64,000 nt of DNA from Solen grandis (taxonomy: Eukaryota > Mollusca > Bivalvia > Adapedonta > Solenidae), in the NCBI GenBank assembly GCA_021229015.1, contig CM037782.1, forward strand, positions 41,407,226 through 41,471,225. Reading direction: 5' to 3'. The position numbers and the translations under genes were made by a program. Each line of letters opens with the position of its first letter. Position 1 is the first letter of the stretch. This document shows positions 27,501-34,925 of this stretch, in pieces. Below the pieces are notes generated by a model. That model saw nothing but the letters and a program-made list of their open reading frames with translations. It ran no database searches and was not told where the DNA came from.

Positions 27501-28407
27501 TGACGACGGACGACTGACGACGCACGACGCACGACGGACAAAAGGCGATCACAAAAGCTCACCCGAGCACAAGTGCTCAGGTGAGCTAAAAGAACTTAAA
27601 TGGCCAACTCCAAACCTGTAAAGTATTTGTAATTTATTGTGATGTTTCATTGTTAATTATGCATAAAACATTACCATTATTCAACCTTACAATTAAAATG
27701 GCCACTCCAGGAATTCCAAAGTCAATTTACATTCATCATCGTAAAAATTACTGCAAACCAGCAGGAAAATATAAAGGAAAATAATTACAAGGACTAAAGA
27801 ATGGTTTCCAAATGTTTTCAAAAGAGACTGTGGAAATTGGGTGAATTTAAGTCATGAGTCTGATTTCAACAGACATATCTCCTCACAGATATAAAGACAA
27901 TTAAGAATGACATACTGTGAAATCATTAATTTTCGTGGAACATACTTTCGTCAATTTCATGGAGGATTTTATCCAAGAACATTAATCCCCATGAAAACTT
28001 GCCTATAATATAGACCTCACATTTTCTAGAACATAGATCCACGAATAAATGTACCCATGAAATTCACTTAGGTATATAATCAACGAAATTTAATGTCAAT
28101 AAATTTTTTTGATTTAACTGAACACATATCAACAGGCTGACACATGATTTTAAGATTTCTGGAGAAAAAAAAAAACACATATAAAAATAAAATAAGAATG
28201 AAACTCTTTACTTTTCACATGAGAAAGATATTTAACATTTTCCAAATCAATTACATTGAAATAGTTTCACTATTAAAAAGAGAACTTACTGTGCCTCCTC
28301 CATATTTTTCCCTTTTTTCTGACATCTGCTGGTCAAACTTGTAAGTGTCTATAAATCGTGCAACCTCTGGCTCGCGCTCCATGGTCATAGCAGCTGCCAT
28401 CTTCAAG
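3344..28407 (-). CDS. CSPP1: CSPP1-like gene, nine exons placed, 3' end off window
   Basis: Minus-strand gene assembled from nine open, phase-0 exons with GT/AG borders: 28407-28290, 23706-23617, 21729-21577, 19242-19111, 13240-13097, 11234-11151, 7667-7527, 6574-6443 and 3529-3344. Coding starts at 28400 and gives 391 residues up to base 3344; the rest lies left of the window. The protein is highly charged and rich in E, K, R and Q. It repeats a module of the form Y-x8/9-E/R-R-x2-E-Y-x2-L/M, often preceded by L-P. This layout and the fragment SLPLHSDGYEDK resemble the repeats near the N-terminus of vertebrate CSPP1, a microtubule-associated protein of centrosomes, spindle poles and cilia that is mutated in Joubert syndrome. 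The assignment rests on remembered family features, not an alignment. Further small exons could be missed, because phase-0 exons can be skipped without breaking the frame. Confidence 0.75.
3530..6442 (-). other. CSPP1-like intron with tandem-repeat element
   Basis: No coding signal seen between the exons. Most of 4145-5815 is a repeat element (separate entry); the rest is plain AT-rich sequence. Confidence 0.5.
4145..5815. mobile_element. Tandem-repeat element, ~165 bp units
   Basis: About seven degenerate copies of a ~165 bp unit: the block aaaaaggggncataatttgt recurs near 4447, 4567, 4734, 4902, 5062, 5229 and 5378. The right end carries a 'gccaacgccgacaccagggcga' stretch and ttcttcgaatagtcgagct, a terminus style common in bivalve repeats. 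ORFs here are by-products of the array. The left boundary is approximate. Confidence 0.6.
6443..6574 (-). CDS. CSPP1: CSPP1-like exon, divergent module
   Basis: 44 codons, phase 0 both ends; acceptor gcttaaccag, donor GTGAGG. The protein begins QKNEQLKHKAWERAAE and ends GSPRDVNFYMRE at the donor. It lacks the tidy Y-x-R-R-E-Y module of its neighbours. It continues directly into the KESKDLFRKD start of the next exon, and the combined RDVNFYMRE/KESKDLF stretch reads as one helix. Confidence 0.7.
7319..7440. repeat. Dispersed repeat, 'gggaaacaa' family, copy 1
   Basis: Shares the blocks ttgggaaacaa, gggttggaccagt and ctc(a/t)gcccta with 16966-17045 and 34799-34925. The end carries a tRNA-like 'gttggaaaccacaacctt' stretch, so the family may be a SINE; no target duplication found. 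Confidence 0.45.
7527..7667 (-). CDS. CSPP1: CSPP1-like exon, module 6
   Basis: 47 codons, phase 0 both ends; acceptor tatatttacag, donor GTAGAC. It starts KSKEERYWAMRGRP, continues with a short PVTPPGG linker, and ends in the module LDIGQYDRQVKEQASQKKKE followed by YKDMLDQ at the donor. Confidence 0.75.
8083..8145. repeat. Dispersed 'aacaagagtgt' repeat, short copy
   Basis: aacaagagtgttccttcg...gcaggtgacacaaaaat matches the fuller copy at 19517-19664 and the degraded one at 10030-10165. Confidence 0.5.
8299..8535. mobile_element. TTAA-flanked MITE, piggyBac-type ends
   Basis: Starts TTAA|CCCTTTATCTCATG and ends CATATGAGATAAAGGG-like|CTAA, so about 14 bp of inverted terminus flanks a 237 bp non-coding body. 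A CCCTTT end next to TTAA is typical of piggyBac-derived MITEs. The right target site has one mismatch. Confidence 0.6.
9007..9200. mobile_element. Degraded relative of the 8299 MITE
   Basis: Internal blocks (gactgtagaatctgagctg, agctgtctgatctgggt) match the 8299-8535 element; the ends are decayed (ctcctttaccttat / ataaggtaagg). Confidence 0.45.
10030..10165. repeat. Dispersed 'aacaagagtgt' repeat, degraded copy
   Basis: Contains gtgtcatatgctgaa, aaaaagtgtgaca, ctgacagacag and gcttaaagcaggtg in the same order as 19517-19664. Confidence 0.45.
11151..11234 (-). CDS. CSPP1: CSPP1-like short exon, module 5
   Basis: 28 codons, phase 0 both ends if the acceptor is gccgcccag at 11235; donor GTAAAC. 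Nearly all of it is one module: LNYEENRKILNEERRREYNQ followed by LMEK. The acceptor has a poor pyrimidine tract; an alternative AG nine bases upstream would break the phase-0 pattern. The exon is too short to stand out as an ORF and was found by reading the minus strand between its neighbours. Confidence 0.7.
11235..13096 (-). other. CSPP1-like intron
   Basis: No coding sequence seen; contains the TTAA MITE at 12038-12209. Confidence 0.45.
12038..12209. mobile_element. TTAA MITE, family 'GGTAATCC', good copy
   Basis: Flanked by TTAA (12034-12037 and 12210-12213). The ends (a)gtaatccatccatca and gacggatggattacc are inverted copies. 172 bp, non-coding. Same family as 28723-28914 and 427-622. 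Confidence 0.7.
13097..13240 (-). CDS. CSPP1: CSPP1-like exon, module 4
   Basis: 48 codons, phase 0 both ends; donor GTATGT. The acceptor offers two tandem CAGs, so one glutamine may be optional. A basic start (QRQLEKQRMEARKR) is followed by a proline-rich linker (SPPRPSQAPPP) and the module MDYQQSQEQARAEERRAYQD. The linker is locally G/C-rich compared with the AT-rich introns. Confidence 0.75.
14088..14745. mobile_element. Possible TTAA MITE hosting a SINE
   Basis: The left end tcaaccctttaccactctg and right end ttcaagtggtaaagagttaa are inverted relatives with CYCTTTACCACT cores. The SINE at 14479-14678 lies between them, so the MITE would be the older insertion. The left TTAA reads TCAA. 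Confidence 0.4.
14479..14678 (+). mobile_element. tRNA-derived SINE, family 2, with 13-bp target duplication
   Basis: A 200 bp insert between two identical copies of actcacaggctaa (14466-14478 and 14679-14691). The head is tRNA-like, with an A-box-like tggtccagtgg and a B-box gggttttcgaacccc forming a T-arm. The tail is unrelated to tRNA and non-coding. The matching 13 bp repeats make the boundaries firm. Confidence 0.8.
15049..15301 (-). mobile_element. tRNA-derived SINE, family 1
   Basis: Near full-length minus-strand copy. The tail end (cccaccaacaatatttcagtc) is at left and the tRNA-like head at right, with an A-box side gcccagtggcc and a B-box side tcaaacccac on the read strand. Conserved body: ccagtcctggaactaccctt. 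Confidence 0.75.
15365..15513 (-). mobile_element. SINE family 1, head half
   Basis: Head-proximal half only: cctgaaactacccttatatg, tttggtatgtcacagtc and a decayed B-box. It lies 64 bp from the preceding copy. Confidence 0.6.
15566..16346. mobile_element. Tandem-repeat element, 'aagagggccaagatggccc' family, copy 1
   Basis: Begins aacaagagggccaagatggc, then gctcacctgag. It ends gacgaccgacag...atctcaggtgaggt. Between lie degenerate repeats of roughly 120-130 bp with the recurring 'gccataactcctg/ tggcc.aa.t.agcc' block. Same terminal plan as 26395-27588, but a different internal unit. Confidence 0.6.
16966..17045. repeat. Dispersed repeat, 'gggaaacaa' family, copy 2
   Basis: gttgactgggaaacaagttc ... 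tgggttggaccagt(a) ... tttgcccct, as in 7319-7440. Confidence 0.45.
17258..17580 (-). mobile_element. SINE family 1 split by a LINE 3' fragment
   Basis: A family-1 SINE (tail at left: cccactaactgcatttcag) is interrupted at about 17334-17397 by sequence ending in aataaagatatgttctgttctgttctg, a plus-strand LINE-type 3' tail. SINE homology resumes with agtgtcatgaaaccaca. Boundaries are good to a few bases. Confidence 0.55.
17334..17397 (+). mobile_element. LINE 3'-end fragment with TGTTC tail
   Basis: gattcaaataaagatatg followed by a (TGTTC)n run. The same kind of terminus (taaataaaagtttgttctgt) closes the LINE at 58.8 kb, so this is a severely 5'-truncated copy of a related LINE. Confidence 0.5.
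19111..19242 (-). CDS. CSPP1: CSPP1-like exon, module 3
   Basis: 44 codons, phase 0 both ends; acceptor tatttggcag, donor GTACTG. A Q/P-rich start (PQPQSRYYRVG) is followed by GLPGIGSYEKEK and then RQREYNDLQKK at the donor. The L-P-x-x-x-Y-E-x-K pattern again matches the CSPP1 repeat. The following intron (to 13240) is the longest in this gene, 5.9 kb. Confidence 0.8.
19243..21576 (-). other. CSPP1-like intron
   Basis: Only one recognisable repeat (19517-19664); otherwise AT-rich sequence in which I see no further feature. Confidence 0.4.
19517..19664. repeat. Dispersed 'aacaagagtgt' repeat, fullest copy
   Basis: aacaagagtgtcctttggaa at left, gcaggtgacacaaaaaa at right, with gacagacagacggac inside. 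Relatives at 8083 and 10030. Confidence 0.55.
21577..21729 (-). CDS. CSPP1: CSPP1-like exon, module 2
   Basis: 51 codons, phase 0 both ends; acceptor cccgttgaag, donor GTGACT. A proline- and histidine-rich linker (IAPHVPDPFHQFHAPV) leads into the module GDYEEEIRRMTDRYHNKYNE, which ends close to the donor as in the neighbouring exons. Confidence 0.75.
21730..23616 (-). other. CSPP1-like intron
   Basis: Contains the hairpin MITE at 22622-22810; nothing else recognised. Confidence 0.4.
22622..22810. mobile_element. TTAA MITE with long internal hairpin, right end lost
   Basis: Starts TTAA|CCCTTTCCCTCATAGAGG. Bases 22659-22725 form a near-perfect hairpin (arm gcgaacagcataaaacc plus agatcagcctgcgagt, loop almost absent). 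Homology to the inverted copy at 36283-36598 stops near ggtacctattgag, so the last ~35 bp and right TTAA are missing. Confidence 0.7.
23617..23706 (-). CDS. CSPP1: CSPP1-like exon, module 1
   Basis: 30 codons, phase 0 at both ends; acceptor ttgttccag, donor GTAATA. The whole exon is one module: SLPLHSDGYEDK, then QRQLRDERHKEWMMQQEK. The S-L-P-L plus Y-E-x-K opening is the best match in the window to the CSPP1 repeat, where L-P-L-G precedes a tyrosine and a run of basic and acidic residues. Confidence 0.8.
23758..24219. mobile_element. Pair of MITEs with GGCCCTRTGTTCTCAA ends
   Basis: The left end ggccctgtgttctcaa and right end ttgagaacatagggcc are inverted copies. An internal junction (gggccaggcccagtgttctt, ~23889-23908) has the same terminus twice, head to tail, so two elements abut or one is nested. 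The interior is full of 'ctcaag/cttgag' motifs and is non-coding. Confidence 0.55.
24980..25232 (-). mobile_element. tRNA-derived SINE, family 1
   Basis: Minus copy: ttcagtcatttagagac (tail side), gctgccacactgcagtatca, accagtcttggaactacc, then a decayed tRNA head at right (gatcaaaccc..accacctgg). Confidence 0.7.
26395..27588. mobile_element. Tandem-repeat element, exact 145-bp units
   Basis: The left terminus aaacaagagggccaagatgg contains a small palindrome. The right terminus is a hairpin, agctcacccgagca/tgctcaggtgagct (27556-27587), after a GACGACGGAC microsatellite. The core has six to seven well-conserved 145-bp copies (catgtagacaaacatcctga recurs every 145 bp from 26696 to 27423). 145 is not a multiple of 3, so the overlapping look-alike ORFs on minus are by-products. 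Confidence 0.8.
27925..28102. repeat. Short palindromic MITE-like repeat
   Basis: The ends aatcattaattttcgtgg and caacgaaatttaatgtcaat are loosely inverted, with further 'ccacgaa/ttcgtgg' and 'catgaaattc/aatttcatgg' pairs inside. Confidence 0.35.
28290..28407 (-). CDS. CSPP1: CSPP1-like exon with probable start codon
   Basis: The ATG at 28400-28398 opens MAAAMTMEREPEVARFIDTY and has a good context (gaagATGG). 37 codons run to a consensus donor (GTAAGT, read on minus) just left of 28290, phase 0. A splice acceptor (ccttgcag) ends at 28408, only 7 bases before the ATG, so this is not the first exon: a 5' non-coding exon should lie to the right. A second in-frame ATG occurs five codons in. The segment FDQQMSEKREKY is charged and helical, like the N-terminal stretch of CSPP1 that precedes the first repeat module. 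Confidence 0.75.
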
Positions 28408-28722
28408 CTGCAAGGTATCAGATAACATTGGATCAATCAATACACTACTAGTACACTTGCAAGCATATAAATGATACTAAATTAGAAGTAATGATTTTGA
28501 GCATTTTCAGGTAATTTAACACAATAATTGCTAGTTCTCCCAATATGAATTTGCATCACCATGGAAACAACAGAAAATATATACATGTACATAAATTATG
28601 TCTGAACAAATAGTTTATTTCCATAGAAACAATATTTACCCTTCCTACACTGTTATTGTGTTAAGAATAATATAGCAATTTACACTATAAATCTATTTAT
28701 TCAAAACAAGATACATCTTTAA

Positions 28723-28914
28723 GGTAATTCATCCATCATTAAATTAATATCATGGTCCTTCCGATACTTAAAAAGGCTTCAATCCAGATGCAAGCATCCA
28801 CTGACTTGGAGTTATAGGCTTGTTTGCTCAAAGTCTATAAAGGCTTGCATTTAATATAAAATTCCTATGATCACTGGATGGACCGTGATCGCAATATAAT
28901 GATAGAGGATTACC
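28723..28914. mobile_element. TTAA MITE, family 'GGTAATCC', complete copy
   Basis: TTAA on both sides (28719-28722, 28915-28918). Ends ggtaattcatccatcatt and aatgatagaggattacc are inverted. 192 bp. Confidence 0.7.
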
Positions 28915-30554
28915 TTAAACAAGATATTCAGCATTAGTGGAATTACCACATGTAAATGAATAATATGCATAAAATATAGTACCAAAATAACTGCATAAGT
29001 AAATGGAACACATAGTTTTGCATCATCATGGATGAAAATTCAATGTTCCATCCACACTTCTCACTGCCAGATATTACACTACACACGCATATAGTTAATT
29101 ACACGACAATTAATTAGCCTGTTTCCTGTATTTCTGCATAAATTTTAACATTGAAATTCATGTTTTAAACTATAATTTTTTTATGACTGAATCTTCAATA
29201 GGCAATTATAGATATAGATCAAATTGCTTGATAATAACAAAAAAGCCCTGCTGAGGCAAGAAGCAAGGCAATAATTCACACCCAAAGGGTGTCATATGTG
29301 TCATAGTACAAATATGGTACTGTTTTTTTAATATGGGGAAGCAGTTTTGTTGCAAATGTCATAGATGATAATATTTCATAAATGTGGAGAAAAAATACAT
29401 CATTATTATAATTAGTATATTTTGGGTTACTGATAATCATATTATAAGTAAAAGAAGACAATTAATGAACTTATTGATGAGTAACTCTATCAGTGGACTG
29501 TTACCAAAATTAAACTTGCCCTGTATTTTATATTATACAATTTAAAGTAAATATGAATGCAATACATGCAGTCTTCCAAAAGGTATTGTGTAGAAACAGT
29601 CATTTCAAATAAAATTTGCCTTCAAAGTTCATACAACTCTAAAACAAATCAGTGGATTGTAACCAAAATCAAACTGTGTTCTGATATTATATGCTTGCAT
29701 ACCAAATGGCTTGGCCAATATGGCTTTGCAATCTTGACACTTGTCCAAATAATATTGGACACTAATTACTGTAAAATAGGCTATGATTATATTACAGTTG
29801 GTATTAAGTGTAAGTTCATGCAAGCAAGATTTAGACAGCAATGTATCAGGATTAGGACTTTTAACACTTTACTACTAAAATATATCATCATAAACCATGG
29901 TATACCATTGTAAAACCAGATCAGACTGAAAGCAATTTTCACTCAGAAAAGGTTCTAGAGACAAGCAGCCAACAGTATCAAACTTGTTCAACCTGTGAGT
30001 CACTGACTGACAGGCTGGGCAGAATTATACCAAGTCCCAGGAAAAAAAACTTTGACAAGCATGTAATAAATGTGGAGATTTTGCCAATGTTCTAGGGTGG
30101 GGATTTAAACACCAAACTAGAAATGTGTCCAGGACACAAATGCCCTCACTCGTCGCATTTTCCAAAACAAAGGCAAACACCCAGAAGCGCAAGTCATGTC
30201 CTGAGTAATATATCCAAAAGTTTAAAGTCTTTAGCACAAATACCTTAAGAGTTACCTGTGTCAAAGTTTTGGGATTGACTGACAGACAAAGGCAAATCTA
30301 TATGCCTCACCTTTTGAAAGGGGGCATAAAAATACCCAGGCGCACAAGTTCATGTCTTGATTAATATATCCATGAAGTCTGTTGTACAAATACTTTCAGA
30401 GTTATGTGTGTCACAAGCATAAAATTACATATTTTTTAAAAAAAAAGGCCCATAACTACGTCAACTTTAACGAAAGTTCGATAAAAATACCCAGGTGCAC
30501 AAGTTCATGCCCTGAATAATATATCAATGAAGTTTTAAGTCTTTAGTACAAATA

Positions 30555-31740
30555 CAGTAGAACCTCGTCAAACCGAACATCGTTAAACCGAATTCCTCAC
30601 CATTTCAAAGTTTTTTTTGGTCCCATTTTTCCCCTTCTTATTTTAACTAAAAATAAAATGTTTAATCCGAATTTCGCTATTTCGATTTTTTCACTATTTC
30701 GAAGTTAAATCCCGGTCCCGAGTTCACTATTTATACCTATTTTTCAATTTTTATTTCGAAGTCAATTTTCGTACATTTTCGAAGACATATCGCCCTTTAC
30801 TTCAATCGTACACAGGTCAGTTTATTTTGGGCGTCACTGGAATAATGGCTCAAGTAAGTTTTTCGCACCTTTTTCCAGGTAGGGATTATTAGCACATGTC
30901 TGACCGGAAATTCTTGATTACTTCTAATTGATGTCTGACAGGTTGAGTCAGACACGCGTCAGCAGATAAACCCAGGTGTCAGATCTTGAGTACTTGTTTT
31001 TTATGTGAATTTAAATTTAGTCAGCAGAGATTAATCATCAATTGTATCTCTGTCATCTCTATACACACTTACGTCCGAAAGAATTATTGTCTCCAAAGAT
31101 AAATCTCACAATTGTCAATGTCAGAACAATCCAGTGAAATACCCGGTGTGTCCGGGGGAATAACTGGGTTTGTCTCAACCCTATCCACTGTCGAGCAATC
31201 TAGAGAAGGGCCCGGTAACCAACCACGAGGAAATCTGGATCGGCATTAGACGGAAGGGAGTTAAACGTAGGCACAACTCCAAAACCTATCAAGAGAAGTT
31301 TGTGGCCATCCAGGAAGTCGAGAGGGGAATTAAATGAAATAAAAAGCAAATTGTCGAAGAGTTAGGGGTACCACCAAATACGCTATCAACTTGGTTGAAA
31401 CAGAAAGACGATATTATGGCAAAATTTCTGTCAGGCGATAATGAACCAGCGCGCAAAAAGGCAAGTGGTGCTAAGTTTCCCGAAGTTGAATCAGCGCTGT
31501 TAAGTTGGTTTAAAAGTAAGCGACAGCAAAATTTGCCAGTTGACGGTGACTTGCTTTCATTTCATACGTACCAGTAGTTGTTTTTACGATGTAGCGATTT
31601 TCACGAAACTCACCGGTAATGATAACGCAAACATACATGCACACAAACCGAAATTTATTGTTGGATTTTTAATCTGAATTATCATTATTTCGATGTTTTC
31701 AGCCTGGTCCCTATGACTTCGGATTAACGAGGTTCAACTG
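30555..31740 (+). mobile_element. pogo/Tigger-like DNA transposon, degenerate
   Basis: The TIRs cagtagaacctcgtcaaacc (left) and, inverted, cagttgaacctcgttaatcc (right) lie between TA target sites (30553-30554, 31741-31742). The interior keeps only the N-terminal DNA-binding part of a CENP-B/pogo-type transposase; the DDE catalytic region is absent. It is about half the usual length of an autonomous Tigger, so this is a non-autonomous derivative. Confidence 0.8.
31280..31577 (+). pseudogene. Transposase fragment, CENP-B N-terminal HTH
   Basis: Reading 31291 onward gives EKFVAIQEVERGIK, a stop (TGA, 31335-31337), then NKKQIVEELGVPPNTLSTWL: the psq/CENP-B helix-turn-helix, with the usual 'I.V.RG..K..I..ELGVP.STLSTWLK' pattern. 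It continues KQKDDIMAKF and a start of the second (CENPB-type) HTH, ALLSWFKSKRQQNLPV, before stopping at 31577. Stop-interrupted and truncated. Confidence 0.75.
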
Positions 31741-32589
31741 TACTTTTGAGTTACGTGCATTATAAGCATAAAATCAAATATTATTAAAAAACAAAGGCCA
31801 ATAACTCTGTCAACTTCGTCAACAGTTTGATAAAAATACCCAGGTACGCAGTTCATGCCTTGATTAATATATCCATGAAGTTTCAAGTCTGTAGTACAAA
31901 TACTTTCAGAGTTACGTGTGTCACAAGCATAAAATCAAATATTTTTCAAAAACAAAGGCCCATAACTCTGTCAACTTTAGAGTGGTTCAATGAAAATAGC
32001 CAGGAGCGAAAGTTCATGTCCTGAATTATACATCCATGAAGTATCAAGTATGTAGTACAAATATTTTTGGAGTTATAAGTGTCACAAAGTTTTGGGACAG
32101 ACGGATCTATATGCCCCCCACCCCCATTTTTGGTGGGAGCATAAAATTAAAAATGTTGAAAATTCCCCTAGGTCAGCAACCCCACCTACCCAGGCAAAAT
32201 ACTGGTAGGTGCATTAATGAAAACAGCTGTGTGTATTGGTATAACTCTATCAGAAACACATTTACATTATTAAATCAAGTTTTACACTCAAGACTTTATT
32301 ACTGTAGGTGTTTAAGCTATCATAATGTATTCAAAATTACCTCTAAAGTATCATATATTAATCTGTAATCCTTAACTTTGAAGCTCTGATGGTGCATAAA
32401 TTATGCTATTGAAGAAGATTTGTTAGTTTGCATTTTAATCAAGGTAGAAAAATTTGTCCTTTTTAATTTACTCTGTGGGTTTGCCTTGTAATACAATGCA
32501 TTAGTAAATCAACAGGACACTCTGGTATATTTTCTGATATATGATGATATAGGATACCAAAATTAACATTCCACAACTGTGCCTTTTAA

Positions 32590-32632
32590 ATCTGCTTGAG
32601 CCTCTCTCTCTTTCTCTCTCACCCCCCCTTTC
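32590..32632. repeat. CT-rich microsatellite
   Basis: ctctctctctttctctctca followed by a C run. Confidence 0.7.
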
Positions 32633-32859
32633 TCAAAACCAATATACAAAATTTAAAAAAAAATCAATCAGGGTTATTTTAAAATCTTTAATTTTGTACT
32701 TGGGCCATCTGATTGAGTAAGTGCTTTTTATTTAGTTTCTTTTTATGGGGATAAGTTTTATTATCATGTGAATTTATTTCAAACTTATTGAAAACATTGA
32801 TAAATGGCCACAGCAAAAACCAATATCCTTTGAGCACCAGGTCAAATTTTACAGTGAAT

Positions 32860-33400
32860 GCCTGTAGTGTACTGAAACAGGTAAAAAAATAGTTGCCTCA
32901 GAAACAGGCCAATCTTTGTAGTAAATATGCCTGTAGCGTTTTGAGACGCATGCTTTTTTTGCAGGTTTAAAACCGGACTTGAGATTCAACTATTTTTAGT
33001 AAAAAATACATTTGACAACATTAAAATTAACCCAAATATGTTTTATCCGTTGTCGCTGTTTTTCAGCACTGAAAATGTTAACCTTCATTTGTGGACAATT
33101 TAACTACTGCAGCCTATGAAAATGTATATAAAGGCTATATTGCACACAGGACACTTAGGAATGTTAATATTTTGTTAGAACATAAAATAAGATTAATGTT
33201 GAAAATGGTGAAAATACAGTTTTCAGCTTTACAGGCATGTAGTTCAGGGTTCCTACGCTAAAAGGGGTCAGATTTTGAGGAGAAAATTTTTTACCTGTTT
33301 AAATACATTACAGGCCTTCACTGTAAAAATGACCCCTTTCTGAGGCAACAATTTTTTTACCAGTTTAAATACATTACAGGCAGTCACTGTAAAGATTGGC
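32860..33400. repeat. Imperfect inverted repeat pair
   Basis: 32860-32940 (tgcctgtagtgtactgaaac, ggtaaaaaaatagttgcctc, ggccaatcttt) is mirrored by 33250-33400 (gaggcaacaatttttttacc, attacaggcagtcactgta, agattggcc); the right arm itself contains the motif twice. Non-coding. Confidence 0.5.
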
Positions 33401-34798
33401 CCATTTTTTTTTCACAAGGAAATATCTGAACTACCATAAAATATTTGACCTACTTTTATTTATTTCATGAAGTTTTTAAATGGCAATTTCTTAATCAGAC
33501 ATTATTCTGTAATATATCATGCAAACTAACATGTTTACAAGATCGTGAGGTTTTAAAAAGGATGGCAATGTTTCAGTTTTTTTTACTGTGCTTTTTTATG
33601 ATTTACTTAGGAGTCATGTGACCACTATAACATCATAACATATACATCAACCGTGTATATATTGGAAAATAATACACAAAGCACTCTGTCTTTGTTTATA
33701 TATTGCATATTTTGCTGATTGAGTTAGAATTTTTATCAAATCTTTATTGTCTGCAAGATGAAGGACTTTCCTTGATATCTCATATTCTATTCTTCCATGT
33801 GCTTTGATCATAATATTATGTAAATGGGTTCCAAATGTAACTAATAATTATAATAACAACTTTAAATAATTGATATCAAGATAAATATAAATATATGTCG
33901 TAATTTAAAATCCTTCTCCAACTCATTTTCCCACACCAGTAACCATAACAGTTTGATTACCAATATCTCACTTTTACAAATGACTAATTAGTAATCATAA
34001 TTTTAACAAGGAATGTGAAATACCATGAAAGCCTTTTCTTTAATATATTCAAATTCATTCATGTGTTTGTCACAATGAGTGGATGTGCGTCAGTGTATGG
34101 TACCAGTATATGTACCATATACACCGGGTATATATAGGTATACAAATCATAAATGACTCTGTTATTGTATTGTCCTGATACACTTAGTCCATGAAACAAA
34201 TAAACAATATAATATCTGCCAGAGAATAGGGATCAATAATCTATAAATAGATTTATTGTTCTGTTAATGATCATAATTGATCATATCTTATTTTAATAAG
34301 ATTCTTTTGATTTAATGGTAAATTGAGATATGTAGTTAAACATTTGACCATGACTGTAAGGTATTCATTTAATACCAAGCTCTAATTACTAGCATATCCA
34401 TGAAAAGAGCTATCCTCGCAACAATTATTCAATATAATGTTGAGTTAAGAAAAAATGTTTAGCCTGGGTCAATATTTTTGGATGTCACTCAAGCTCTAGA
34501 GAAGATTCTATAAATTTATAAATGAAATAAGATTAAACCTTTATTTAATATTGTAAATTAATGGATTCATGGTCTGCAGTTACTGGAACAAAACCCAGTG
34601 GCTGACCAAAGGAGACATGGCATGGCATGTCACTCTGGCAGAAGAGTAAAACCAAGCTCTGCTGCATATCAGCAAAGCAGATGCTCAGGAATGAGACAAA
34701 TAGCAAGAGGTTATAAAGAAACATCCCACCCAGAAGACTTTATTGTGGACAATAAACGACAGAATGATGATAAGGTTAAATCTTATTTATTTTTATGT

Positions 34799-34925
34799 TT
34801 GTTGGGAAACAGGTTCCTACTACGTGAACTATCATCCATATCAACACTTCCTGTTTTGGACCAGTGCTCTGCAAATAGGAAGGTCAAGAAAGATCTTGCC
34901 CCATTGAGATTTGAACCCAAAAAAT
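34799..34925. repeat. Dispersed repeat, 'gggaaacaa' family, copy 3
   Basis: gttgggaaacaggttcctac, tttggaccagtgctctgc and tgagatttgaacccaaaaaa. The last block is B-box-like, which again hints at a tRNA-derived SINE. Confidence 0.45.

Larger units (their letters stand above)
23707..28289 (-). other. CSPP1-like intron
   Basis: No exon recognised. Repeats at 23758-24219, 24980-25232 and 26395-27588 fill much of it. Confidence 0.45.
30172..32150. repeat. ~160-bp tandem array, interrupted by a transposon
   Basis: Units share 'aaaatacccaggngcacaag', 'atatccatgaagttt.aagtc', 'gtacaaatactttcagagtt' and 'aaaggcccataactctgtca'. Copies begin near 30172, 30333, 30482, 31831 and 31992; the third is split by the 1186 bp insert at 30555-31740. 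The right edge has 'tatatgccccccacccccat', a common end of such bivalve arrays. Confidence 0.7.

Noticed and set aside
29557..29913. 118-codon plus-strand ORF
   Set aside because: AT-rich chance frame without domains, with a minus-strand ORF overlapping most of it.
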